Below, in pieces: positions 26,812 through 34,293 of a stretch of DNA of 64,000 bases. Below the pieces are notes generated by a model. The model was not told the DNA's origin, did not search any database, and saw only the letters and a list, made by a program, of their open reading frames with translations. The DNA lies in NCBI GenBank assembly GCA_024304885.1, contig JALJOM010000003.1, positions 1,770,110-1,834,109 of the forward strand, read 5' to 3'. This DNA comes from Beijerinckiaceae bacterium (GTDB lineage Bacteria; Pseudomonadota; Alphaproteobacteria; Rhizobiales; Beijerinckiaceae). Position 1 is the first letter of the stretch, and each line of letters starts with the position of its first letter. The position numbers and the translations under genes are program-made.

Positions 26812-26915
26812 AGGGCGCTTTCCTATCCTCTCGGATCGGAAAGCGCTCTAGACTCATGCATAATCGCGTTTTCGCGACGCGAGCCGGTGCCCGCTTCGAT
26901 GGAAAATGCTGTAGA
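26812..26915. repeat. Family A palindrome plus family C repeat
   Basis: GCGCTTTCC (26815-26823) and GGAAAGCGC (26838-26846) form the palindrome. Family C follows (26853-26915: TTTTCGCGACGCGAGCCGGT ... GGAAAATGCTGTAG). It runs directly into family B at 26911. CTAG lies at the A/C junction. Confidence 0.8.
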
Positions 26916-27065
26916 GCGGATTGAGGAAAAGCGTACAGCAGCTTTCCGGCGCAATCTCGTTTACGCAGATTGCGTAGACTTATCTGCCTATCCCGCTCTG
27001 AACTTTTGGAATCGATCACGTGTCATGACTTTGGATCGAGTCGATCCAAAGTCATCGTGATCTAG
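26911..27065 (-). repeat. Family B repeat, reverse orientation
   Basis: This copy is the reverse complement of the repeat at 49953-50105: GTAGAGCGG..., AAGCGTACAGCAGCTTTCCGG, CGCAATC..., CTTTTGGAATCGATCA, and a palindromic end around GGATCGAGTCGATCC. It ends in CTAG at 27062-27065, and that CTA is the reverse complement of the tsf stop codon TAG. The repeat therefore abuts or supplies the tsf stop. Confidence 0.85.
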
Positions 27066-27991
27066 ACCTGCCCGCCGGCCGCGGCGACCTCGGCAGCGAA
27101 GTCCGTGTCCTGCTTCTCGATTCCTTCGCCGAGCGCATAGCGGACGAAGGCCTTGAGCGTGACCGGCGCGCCGGCCGCGCCCTCGGTCTCCTTCACGACC
27201 TGCCCGATGGTCTTGCCGCCATGCTCGGCATGGATCGAGGGCTGATCGACGAGGCAGACCTCCTTGTAGTAGCTCTTGAGGCCCGATTCGATGATCTTGT
27301 CGAGGACATGCGCCGGCTTGCCGGCATTCTTCTCGGCGAGCACGCCCTTCTCGCGCTCGACGGTCGCAGGGTCGAGGCCGGACGAATCGAGCGCGGCCGG
27401 GGCGGTCGCCGCGACATGAAGCGCGATCTGGCGCCCGAGCGCCGCGAGCACCTCGGTCTTGCCGGTCGATTCGAGCGCGACGATCACGCCGATCTTGCCG
27501 AGCCCGTCGGCGACGGCGTTGTGGACATATTGGCTGACGACTCCGGCCCCGACATGCACCGCCGCGGCGCGCCGCAGCGTCATGTTCTCGCCGATCGTCG
27601 CGATCGCATTGGCGATCGCCTCGGTGACGGTGCCGCCCCCCGGATAGGCGGCGGCAGAGAGCGCCTCGACCTCGGTGAGCCCGGTCTCCAGGGCCACTTG
27701 CGCGATCGTACGCGCGAGCGCCTGGAAATCCTGGTTGCGGGCGACGAAATCGGTCTCGGAATTGACCTCGACCACGACGCCGTCGAGGCTCCGCGTCGCG
27801 ACCGCGACGAGACCTTCCGCCGCGACGCGGCCGCTCTTCTTCGCCGCCTTGGACAGGCCCTTCTTACGCAGCCAGTCGATGGCCGCCTCGATGTCGCCTC
27901 CGCTCTCGTTGAGGGCGTTCTTGCAATCCATCATGCCGGCGCCGGTCTTCTCGCGAAGATCCTTCACCATCGCCGCAGTGACGCTCGCCAT
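27062..27991 (-). CDS. tsf: Translation elongation factor Ts
   Basis: This 309-residue EF-Ts exchanges GDP for GTP on EF-Tu. The N-terminal UBA-like domain [27 protein letters not shown] and the conserved [16 protein letters not shown] are unmistakable. The C-terminal core follows ([21 protein letters not shown]). The ATG at 27991 has GAGGA upstream. It follows rpsB by 76 bp on the minus strand, the usual rpsB-tsf operon. Its stop codon TAG is formed at the CTAG end of a family B repeat. Confidence 0.97.
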   Translation of the reverse strand: MASVTAAMVKDLREKTGAGMMDCKNALNESGGDIEAAIDWLRKKGLSKAAKKSGRVAAEGLVAVATRSLDGVVVEVNSETDFVARNQDFQALARTIAQVALETGLTEVEALSAAAYPGGGTVTEAIANAIATIGENMTLRRAAAVHVGAGVVSQYVHNAVADGLGKIGVIVALESTGKTEVLAALGRQIALHVAATAPAALDSSGLDPATVEREKGVLAEKNAGKPAHVLDKIIESGLKSYYKEVCLVDQPSIHAEHGGKTIGQVVKETEGAAGAPVTLKAFVRYALGEGIEKQDTDFAAEVAAAGGQV

Positions 27992-28067
27992 CTTTGCAAT
28001 CCTCGAGTTCTCTCCGGCCATCCCGCGCGCGTGGTCGAACCCGCGGGACGCTCGCCGGCATCTCCGA

Positions 28068-29078
28068 TCAGGCCGCGAGCAGGCCCCGCGCCGCCGCGAT
28101 CCAGCCGTCCCGCTCGATACGTCCCGCGAGCTTGAGGTCATGATCGAGCTTGGCCGAGTCCTCGGCCGTCATGGCGGCGATCTGCCAATAATGGAAGACG
28201 CCGGCGTCGTTCAGCTTCTTGATGATCTGGGGCCCGATGCCCGGCAGCTTGGCGAGATCGTCCGGGGCGCCGCGGGGAGCCGTGAGCAGCTCGAAGGCCT
28301 CCGTCGGCCCCTCGACGGCTTCGGCCTCGCCGGGTAGCGCCTCGGAGATCGGCTCCTCGAACTCGCCGAGATCGAGGCCGCCGGCTCCGTGCGAGCGCGA
28401 GATGCCGTCGAGCGCCGCGCGCGCGACGAGGTCGCAATAGAGCGTGATCGCCCGGCCGGCATCGTCGTTGCCGGGAATCGGATAGGTAATGCCGTCGGGA
28501 TCACAATTCGTGTCGAGGATCGCGGCGACAGGGATGTGCAGGCGTGCGGCCTCCTGGATGGCCAGCTGCTCCTTGTTGGTGTCGATGACGAAGATGAGGT
28601 CCGGGATGCCGCCCATGTCCTTGATGCCGCCGAGCGCCTTCTCGAGCTTGTCGCGCTCGCGCGACATCATCAGGCGCTCCTTCTTGGTGAGGCCGGCCGC
28701 TCCGGCGTTCAGGAGCTCGTCCACCTTGCGCAGCCGCTGGATCGAGCCGGAGATCGTCTTCCAGTTCGTCAGCATGCCGCCGAGCCAGCGCGAGTTGATG
28801 TAATATTGCGCGGATCGCTTGGCGGCATCCGCGATCGCCTCCTGGGCCTGGCGCTTCGTGCCGACGAAGAGCACCCGGCCGCCGCGCGCGACCGTATCGG
28901 AGACGGCCTTGAGCGCCTGATGCAGCAAAGGCACCGTCTGGGCGAGGTCGATGATATGGATGTTGTTGCGGGTCCCGAAGATAAAGGGCGCCATCTTCGG
29001 GTTCCAGCGATGCGACTGGTGGCCGAAATGGGCGCCGGACTCGAGTAGCCCACGCATCGTGTATTCAGGCAGTGCCAT
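28068..29078 (-). CDS. rpsB: 30S ribosomal protein S2 with C-terminal extension
   Basis: This 336-residue S2 has the normal S2 core (residues 1-228; [37 protein letters not shown]) plus a tail of about 100 residues. The tail contains a helix-hairpin-helix-like segment ([20 protein letters not shown]) typical of S2 in Hyphomicrobiales. S2 sits on the back of the 30S head-body junction. The start is ATG at 29078. A clear promoter lies at 29204-29232, giving a leader of roughly 120 bases, which in other bacteria is the site of S2 autoregulation. Confidence 0.97.
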   Translation of the reverse strand: MALPEYTMRGLLESGAHFGHQSHRWNPKMAPFIFGTRNNIHIIDLAQTVPLLHQALKAVSDTVARGGRVLFVGTKRQAQEAIADAAKRSAQYYINSRWLGGMLTNWKTISGSIQRLRKVDELLNAGAAGLTKKERLMMSRERDKLEKALGGIKDMGGIPDLIFVIDTNKEQLAIQEAARLHIPVAAILDTNCDPDGITYPIPGNDDAGRAITLYCDLVARAALDGISRSHGAGGLDLGEFEEPISEALPGEAEAVEGPTEAFELLTAPRGAPDDLAKLPGIGPQIIKKLNDAGVFHYWQIAAMTAEDSAKLDHDLKLAGRIERDGWIAAARGLLAA

Positions 29079-29203
29079 GAGGGATCGTCTCCGGTTGAGC
29101 CGCCGCGGCGCGCTTACGACCTCCGGATCGGGACTGGACGGGAGGCCACCGGGAGCAGTCCTTGAAGCAGGACCGCGAGCGCCGCGTGTGGAATGGGCGC
29201 GCT

Positions 29204-29232
29204 TATAGGGGGCGAGCTGCACGAATGCAAGC
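29204..29232 (-). promoter_or_regulatory. Housekeeping sigma promoter of rpsB-tsf
   Basis: On the minus strand TTGCAT (29232-29227), a 17-bp spacer and TATAAG (29209-29204) make a near-consensus promoter. Expected transcription start is near 29197, about 119 bases before the rpsB ATG. Confidence 0.75.
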
Positions 29233-30009
29233 CGATGGCTCCCCTTCCTGAACGCTTATCGAACCATGTGCCTCGCACCTCAAGCTGACTTCCGGCGGTC
29301 CTCGAGGAATTTTCGGGAAGGCGTTTCGGCCGGAACCGGGCTGGATCGCCTTAATATGCAGGACCTGCAGGCTTTAGCGCGGCCAATCAGCTTCGAGGAA
29401 CTCGAGAATGGTTTTTCAGCGAAGCTCCGCCCGCGTCTGCGACGAATCCCGAGTGACGGAAGCGTGCTTCCGCCGAAGACCCTCGGAGCTTTCGTCGATC
29501 GCATCGTGGAACTCGACGGTTCGGTCGCCGGGCGTTCGGCTCGATTTTTAGACTGTCGCCTCGAAGCATTGCGACGGCATGGGCGGCCACAACGGAAAAA
29601 CCTCGGTCAACTGCACGCAGGCCGTTGCAACGTCTGGGAATCTCTGTCGTTCTTTTGTGTTCCATACAGAGGTAAGAGCGCCGGAAGCAACATTTGCGAC
29701 TTTACCTGTCGACAAACACGGCGGGCGATGAAGCTGCTCCCCGTAGCGGAGATCAAACGAGTTTTTCTGACCTGGCGTTTGATTGACATCAAGAGGTCAG
29801 CCGCTAAACCCTAATAAGGGTATTCGTTCCTTGGGGAGTGCTCTGACTTGGCGCTAGAGCGTCTCGCGATTGATAGTTTTCTTTTGAAAGAACTCCTCAA
29901 CTGAACATATTTGCTCGATCGGTCTCGTGTGGAATGACAAGAGCATGGCTTCTGCCCCTCGGAGATTTCTGCACTCTCTGGCTCGCGCAATTTTTCGAAG
30001 GAGGGATCT
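29233..30009. other. Non-coding, AT-richer region upstream of the RTX-like gene
   Basis: This roughly 780-bp stretch separates rpsB from the RTX-like gene. Open frames in it (for example 29266-29814) have no recognisable features and I do not call them genes. From about 29640 on it is AT-richer than the rest of the window. It contains an exact FNR/FixK-type box at 29779-29792 and the RTX gene's AAGGAGG ribosome site at about 29998-30004. Confidence 0.5.
29779..29792. promoter_or_regulatory. FNR/FixK-type operator
   Basis: TTGAT-TGAC-ATCAA is an exact match to the TTGAT-N4-ATCAA half-site pair bound by FNR/FixK/Anr regulators under low oxygen. An AT-rich -10-like TAATAAG lies at 29812-29818, roughly the distance expected for activation from a site near -40. 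The only gene downstream on the plus strand is the RTX-like gene, 218 bases away. Binding is inferred. Confidence 0.5.
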
Positions 30010-31176
30010 ATGGCTATTCCATTCACACCAGGGAGCCTGAAGGGCCATCAGGAAGGAACTAACGACGTTTACGTCGGCGTCGACAATTCCGACAATTTTT
30101 TCGTTGGCGACGCCGGCAAGAACATTCTGGGTGCCGCACACGGCGGTGATGATTGGTTCACTGCCGGCAGTGCCTCGGACTACGGCGGGTTCTTCTCCAA
30201 CACGTTCTATGGCGATGCGTACCTTGACCTGCTCGGCAATGCTACGGGGGGCAACGACAGCTTTACGGTCTTCGGCGGTAATAACATTTGCTATGGAGAC
30301 GCCGGGGGGAACATCTCGGGATCTGCCCACGGCGGCGATGACACGTTCAACGTGTCCACACATGGCAGCAATACGCTATTTGGGGACGCTGGCGGGGATA
30401 TCTCGGGATCTGCTCATGGGGGCAATGATACGTTCCACCTTGGAAGCGGGCAACAAACCGTGTCAGGCGACGCCGGCGGCAACATGTCGGGCTCGGCTCA
30501 CGGCGGCAACGATACCGCAATTGCAGGTGGTCCATCCCTCCAGACGTTCTATGGCGATGCAGCCGGCGACATGCGCGACTTTGCGGTTGGCGGCGACGAC
30601 ATTTTCGTGGGATACTTTTTCAGTACCGCTTACGGCGATTCGGGCGGCGAGATGTCTGGGTTTACGGTTGGCGGCAACGATACCCTGCTTATGGACCGTT
30701 CGAGTGTCGCCTACGGTGACGCCTTGACGATGTCTGGGTTCGCTCACGGCGGGGATGACGTACTCAGCGCTCCGGGAGGCTGGGAGGAGAGCCGCAATAT
30801 ATTAATAGGCGACGCCCAGACCATGTCCGATTTTGCCCAAGGCGGAAACGATACGATCATCAGCCGGGGCGGAAGCGACGAGATGTGGGGCGACGCCCAA
30901 ACAATTCTAGGAGCGGCTCATGGCGGAAATGATACGTTCGTATTTCATTTCGGTAGTTGGCATGACAAGATTGGAGACTTCGGTCAAGGCAGTGGGTCCG
31001 TATGGGGGCGAGACCATATTGATGTCAGCGCGCTGGGTATCCATGATTTCAGCGAACTCGACATCTCGGCCTACGATCCCGCCACGCATGAAAGCATCAT
31101 CACCTTCAGTTCGTGGGACGATGTGATCGTGCACAGTCAACACGAGTTGATGCCGAACGATTTCATCTTTGCTTGA
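30010..31176 (+). CDS. RTX-like calcium-binding repeat protein with ten GDA-GG[ND]D units
   Basis: This 388-residue protein is built of ten units of about 18 residues with the pattern GDAGGxxSGxAxGG(N/D)DTF. They begin near residues 33, 68, 96, 125, 153, 182, 209, 236, 267 and 294 and are separated by variable 8-18 residue spacers. The Asp/Gly pattern resembles RTX repeats, but most units lack the classic GGxGxDxLx nonamer. The C-terminal 75 residues (DKIGDF...DHIDVSALGIHDFSELDISAY) resemble the uncleaved secretion signal region of type I-secreted proteins. There is no N-terminal signal peptide. The ATG follows a perfect AAGGAGG. No T1SS transporter is nearby. Position next to a recombinase remnant and tRNA, plus AT-richer DNA, suggest acquisition by transfer. 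Confidence 0.8.
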   Translation: MAIPFTPGSLKGHQEGTNDVYVGVDNSDNFFVGDAGKNILGAAHGGDDWFTAGSASDYGGFFSNTFYGDAYLDLLGNATGGNDSFTVFGGNNICYGDAGGNISGSAHGGDDTFNVSTHGSNTLFGDAGGDISGSAHGGNDTFHLGSGQQTVSGDAGGNMSGSAHGGNDTAIAGGPSLQTFYGDAAGDMRDFAVGGDDIFVGYFFSTAYGDSGGEMSGFTVGGNDTLLMDRSSVAYGDALTMSGFAHGGDDVLSAPGGWEESRNILIGDAQTMSDFAQGGNDTIISRGGSDEMWGDAQTILGAAHGGNDTFVFHFGSWHDKIGDFGQGSGSVWGRDHIDVSALGIHDFSELDISAYDPATHESIITFSSWDDVIVHSQHELMPNDFIFA

Positions 31177-31219
31177 GCGTTTCCGAGCTGTCGCACTCCA
31201 TCGTTTGCTTGGAGCGCGG

Positions 31220-31523
31220 CGACGGCGGGCGGAGCAGGCCCGCCGCCAGCGCAAGATCGAGCGCTACTGGAACGCCGACAAATCCTATCTAGAATAGGGC
31301 GTAAAGCTTGTCGAACTCGCGACGAACGCTCGAATGCTCTTTGCAAGGCGGGAGCTGCACCAGTGAGGACGGCGAGGTCGTTGCCACCTTCCGTCAACCC
31401 CTCGACGTTCTTGCTGCAACAGTCGTCGCCGCCCGAAACGCAGCCGCCACCGGGGAAGCATCGAGCCGCGTTTCTGAAAATTGGCTCCCTGAGCAGGACT
31501 CGAACCTGCGACCGATCGATTAA
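31220..31523 (+). pseudogene. Remnant of a serine site-specific recombinase, C-terminal end
   Basis: Read across frames, this gives the tail of a large serine recombinase. First comes a coiled-coil part ending IERYWNADKSYLE, then an in-frame TAG at 31295 where relatives have Glu. GVKLVELATNARMLFARRE follows in the same frame. A jump to another frame gives SCTSEDGEVVATFRQPLDVLAA ... SENWLPEQDSNLRPID. Family members read YLEEGIRLLELA...LF...EKRRLLNFVLSNCTWKDGELTATFRQPFD, so about ten residues are also missing at the frame jump. The end overlaps tRNA-Asn. A 7-bp GC stem at 31224-31244 could also act as a terminator for the RTX gene. The catalytic domain is gone, so it is inactive. Confidence 0.75.
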
Positions 31524-31557
31524 CAGTCGATTGCTCTACCGGCTGAGCTATCAGGGA
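31482..31557 (-). tRNA. tRNA-Asn (anticodon GTT)
   Basis: This 76-nt tRNA includes an encoded CCA. The acceptor stem is TCCCTGA/TCAGGGA with G discriminator; the anticodon loop CTGTTAA gives anticodon GTT at positions 34-36; the T arm carries GGTTCGAGTCC. It is a typical integration target, and the recombinase remnant overlaps its 3' end. Confidence 0.97.
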
Positions 31558-31563
31558 ATGCGG

Positions 31564-31637
31564 TCTACGTACTTGTTTTGCCGCAGTTTCGCGACGCGAG
31601 GCCATGTAGCGACCCGCTTCGCTGGAAATTGCTCTAG
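31564..31637. repeat. Family C repeat inside the tRNA-Asn leader
   Basis: The sequence CTTGTTTTGCCGCAGTTTCG, then CGACGCGA, and CTTCGCTGGAAATTGCTCTAG at the end match family C copies at 50106-50169 and 26853-26915. It lies between the tRNA-Asn promoter (31651-31679) and the tRNA 5' end (31557). Confidence 0.8.
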
Positions 31638-31650
31638 GCGTCTTTCGCGT

Positions 31651-31679
31651 ATATAGCAAGCTCGCCCGCCCTTTGCCAA
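31651..31679 (-). promoter_or_regulatory. Promoter of tRNA-Asn
   Basis: On the minus strand TTGGCA (31679-31674), a 17-bp spacer and CTATAT (31656-31651) fit the alphaproteobacterial housekeeping consensus. Expected start is near 31644. The tRNA begins at 31557, with a 74-bp repeat in between. Confidence 0.7.
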
Positions 31680-31741
31680 GCGCGAATCCGGGCTCGCCGC
31701 GCGAGGCTTCACCGAGGGGCTTCAGGCCGACCAAGCATTTC

Positions 31742-31770
31742 TTGCGGCGCGCCGCGGTCCTTTGCTATAG
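31742..31770 (+). promoter_or_regulatory. Promoter of tRNA-Cys
   Basis: TTGCGG (31742-31747), a 17-bp spacer and CTATAG (31765-31770) give a start near 31777, about 29 bases before the tRNA. It is close in form to the tRNA-Asn and rpsB promoters. Confidence 0.65.
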
Positions 31771-31805
31771 GGGCGCAACGCCGGACCCTAGGCCCGTCGC
31801 GTCGA

Positions 31806-31879
31806 GGCCTCGTGGCGGAGTGGCTACGCAGAGGACTGCAAATCCTTGCACCCCGGTTCGATTCCGGGCGAGGCCTCCA
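31806..31879 (+). tRNA. tRNA-Cys (anticodon GCA)
   Basis: This 74-nt tRNA includes an encoded CCA. The acceptor stem is GGCCTCG/CGAGGCC with T discriminator; the anticodon loop CTGCAAA gives GCA; the T arm carries GGTTCGATTCC. Confidence 0.97.
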
Positions 31880-32056
31880 CCCCTCCGATTCTCTCCCTGG
31901 AAAGCCGTCGAGAAAGCGCCGGGTCGCCGTGAGGCCGAGCAGCGCGGAAGGCAATTGACAAATCGAGCCTCGAAACAAGAAGTATGCTCTACGCGGGTCT
32001 TTCGCACCCCCGCGGCACGAGCGGCTCCCCGAGCTTCAGGATTCGAAGGACGCAAG

Positions 32057-32947
32057 GTGATCGGCACGACCTCGTCGAGGATTTGCGCATCCTGGTTGCT
32101 CGCGATCGGCATGTCTTGCGTGGCGCACGGCGCCGAGTCCCCTCCCGCGCCTCTTCCCCCGCAACCTCGAGGCATGGCGGTCAGCGTCGTCACCGCCAAG
32201 GACTCGTGCTTCATCGACACGCTGAAGCTGCCCGGACGCATCGTGGCACGCGACGACATTCTCGTCAGGCCGGAGGCCGATGGGCTGCAGATCGGCCAGA
32301 TCCTCGTCGAGGACGGCGCGACGGTGAAATCCGGCGAGCCCCTTGCGCAGCTCGTCCGGCCCGAATGGATCCCCGGCACGCCGACCAAGGCGACGCTTTC
32401 GGCTCCGGCGGCGGGGATCCTCGCCTATCACAGGCTCGCGGTCGGCATGTTCGTGTCACCGCGCGGCGAGCCGGTCTTCCGGATCATTCGCGACGGCGAG
32501 ATGGAGCTTGTGATCGAGGCGCCCCTCGGCGCTCTGGCCAAGCTCGAGCCCGGCCAGCCGGCTCGAATCACCTTCCTGGACGAGACCGAGCTCGTCGGCA
32601 CCATTCGCGACATCCTTCCCGAGATCGTACCGCAGACCCAGCTCGGCCGCGCCCGGATCAAGCTCTTGTCGAGCGCCGGCGCGCGGGTCGGCGCCTTCGC
32701 GACCGCCGCGATCGACGTCGGCCGCAGCTGCGGAACGACGATCCCGCTCTCCGCCGTGCTCTATGGTCCGCGCGGCGCGATCGTGCAGGTCGTCCGCAAC
32801 GATCGGATCCAGACCCGACAGGTGACGACCGGGCTGTTCGCCGGGCCGGATGTCGAGATCCGATCCGGGGTCGCGACCGGTGATCGTGTCGTCGCGCGGG
32901 CCGGCGCCTTCCTGCGCGAGGGCGATCTCGTCAGGCCGATGCCGTGA
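32057..32947 (+). CDS. Periplasmic adaptor (HlyD/MFP family) protein
   Basis: This 296-residue protein has a signal-peptide-like N-terminus (SSRICASWLLAIGMSCVAHG) and the layout of an RND-type membrane-fusion protein. A biotinyl-lipoyl-like hairpin region comes first (RPEADGLQIGQILVEDGATVKSGEPLAQLV), then beta-barrel and membrane-proximal parts (VQVVRNDRIQTRQVTTGLFAG...VEIRSGVATGDRVV). The coiled-coil hairpin is very short. The start is GTG at 32057 with AAGGA upstream. No pump gene adjoins it; ltrA follows, overlapping or nearly so. What it works with is unclear. Confidence 0.75.
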   Translation: MIGTTSSRICASWLLAIGMSCVAHGAESPPAPLPPQPRGMAVSVVTAKDSCFIDTLKLPGRIVARDDILVRPEADGLQIGQILVEDGATVKSGEPLAQLVRPEWIPGTPTKATLSAPAAGILAYHRLAVGMFVSPRGEPVFRIIRDGEMELVIEAPLGALAKLEPGQPARITFLDETELVGTIRDILPEIVPQTQLGRARIKLLSSAGARVGAFATAAIDVGRSCGTTIPLSAVLYGPRGAIVQVVRNDRIQTRQVTTGLFAGPDVEIRSGVATGDRVVARAGAFLREGDLVRPMP

Positions 32948-32970
32948 CCGCCGAAAGAGGAACGAAGCCG

Positions 32971-34185
32971 ATGCCGGCCTCGACATGGCAAGGTGAGCGC
33001 ACGCCCGACCTCCTGAGGCCGCGCCACGCCGCGGGGCACGCCCGGGTCACCTATATCGAGCTCTTCTTCGACCTCGTCTTCGTCTTCGCGGTCACCCAGC
33101 TTTCCCATTCCTTGCTGAAGGACCCGACGGTCTCGGGCGCGATCCACACCCTCGTCCTGTTCCTGGCGGTCTGGTGGGTCTGGATCTACACGACCTGGGT
33201 GACCAATTGGCTCGATCCGGACAAGACGCCGGTCCGGCTTCTCCTCGTTGCGCTGATGCTCGCGGGCCTCGTCCTGTCAGCATCGATCCCCGAGGCTTTC
33301 GGGGCGAAAGGACTGCCTTATGCGGCGGCCCATGTCGTCATGCAGGTCGGGCGCTCCGCCTTCATGATCTGGGCGCTCGGCAAGGCGCATCCGGGAAACC
33401 GGCGCAACTTCCAGCGCATCACCTTCTGGCTCGGCCTCGCCGGCCTCTTCTGGATCGCCGGTGGCTTCGCGGACGAGCAAGCCCGGCTCGGCTGGTGGAG
33501 CCTCGGCCTGGCTGTCGAATATATCGCGCCCTCCGTCGGCTTCGCGACGCCCGGCCTCGGCCGCTCGCTGAGCCGCGACTGGGACGTCGAGGGCGCGCAT
33601 ATGGCCGAGAGATGCGGCCTCTTCATCATCATCGCGCTCGGCGAATCGGTGCTCGTCACGGGCGCGACCTTCGCGGAGCTCGCCTGGACTCCCGCGGCCG
33701 TCGCGGCCTTCGTCCTCGCTTTCACGAGCAGCGTGGCGCTGTGGTGGGTCTATTTCGACAAGGGCGCGGAAACCGCCAGCGCAAAGATCGCGGCCGCCGC
33801 CGATCCCGGACGAACGGCGCGCCTCGTCTATACCTATATTCATCTCCTGATCGTCGGCGGCATCATCGTCTCGGCGGTGGCGGACGATCTCGTCCTGGCG
33901 CACCCGAACGCTGGCGCCGAGGGATCCGCGATGGCCATCATCCTCGGCGGGACGGCGATCTATCTTTCGGGAAATGTCCTGTTCAAATGGGCGACCTACG
34001 GGCGCTTGCCCTTGTCGCACCTCGCCGGCCTCGCGGCGCTCGTCCTGCTCGCCTGGCCGGCGCCGCAGCTCACGACCTTGGTGCTCGGCGGCGCGACGAC
34101 TCTCGTGCTCGTGCTCGTGGCCGTCTGGGAAGCGATCTCGCTGCGGCGCGGCACGCCTGCAGCATCCCATTTCGAGATCGAGTGA
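32971..34185 (+). CDS. ltrA: Low temperature requirement protein A (LtrA) family membrane protein
   Basis: This roughly 404-residue membrane protein has many hydrophobic spans and the LtrA signature VTYIELFFDLVFVFAVTQLSH near the N-terminus, plus the conserved HMAERCGLFIIIALGESVL in the middle. LtrA proteins were named from a cold-sensitive Listeria mutant; their biochemical role is unknown. The ATG at 32971 has an AGAGGA site; a GTG at 32944 that overlaps the adaptor stop (GTGA) is the alternative. The close coupling suggests one transcript with the adaptor gene. Confidence 0.85.
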   Translation: MPASTWQGERTPDLLRPRHAAGHARVTYIELFFDLVFVFAVTQLSHSLLKDPTVSGAIHTLVLFLAVWWVWIYTTWVTNWLDPDKTPVRLLLVALMLAGLVLSASIPEAFGAKGLPYAAAHVVMQVGRSAFMIWALGKAHPGNRRNFQRITFWLGLAGLFWIAGGFADEQARLGWWSLGLAVEYIAPSVGFATPGLGRSLSRDWDVEGAHMAERCGLFIIIALGESVLVTGATFAELAWTPAAVAAFVLAFTSSVALWWVYFDKGAETASAKIAAAADPGRTARLVYTYIHLLIVGGIIVSAVADDLVLAHPNAGAEGSAMAIILGGTAIYLSGNVLFKWATYGRLPLSHLAGLAALVLLAWPAPQLTTLVLGGATTLVLVLVAVWEAISLRRGTPAASHFEIE

Positions 34186-34190
34186 GCCGG

Positions 34191-34293
34191 CTGAAGCATT
34201 TTCCAGCGAAGCGGACACCGATTCGCGTCGCGAAAATGCGATAGATCGACTTAGTAGAGCGCTTTCCGATTCGGCCGCATCCGAAAGCGCTCT
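34191..34293. repeat. Family C (reverse) plus family A palindrome
   Basis: 34191-34247 is family C in reverse (GCATTTTCCAGCGAAGCGGA ... TCGCGTCGCGAAAATGCGAT). It is followed by a palindrome with arms AGAGCGCTTT (34256-34265) and AAAGCGCTCT (34284-34293). The right arm ends on the first base of the TTG start of the next gene. Confidence 0.85.

Noticed and set aside
29266-29814. 182-residue open frame upstream of the RTX-like gene
   Set aside because: No recognisable motif and no good ribosome site; its 3' part runs through the FNR box region. Treated as non-coding.
31137-31397. 86-residue minus-strand frame next to the RTX gene
   Set aside because: It is antisense to the serine recombinase remnant, which explains this sequence better.
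31308-31523. 71-residue plus-strand frame ending in SENWLPEQDSNLRPID
   Set aside because: It is not an independent gene: it is the last part of the recombinase remnant, and its end is read through the tRNA-Asn complement.
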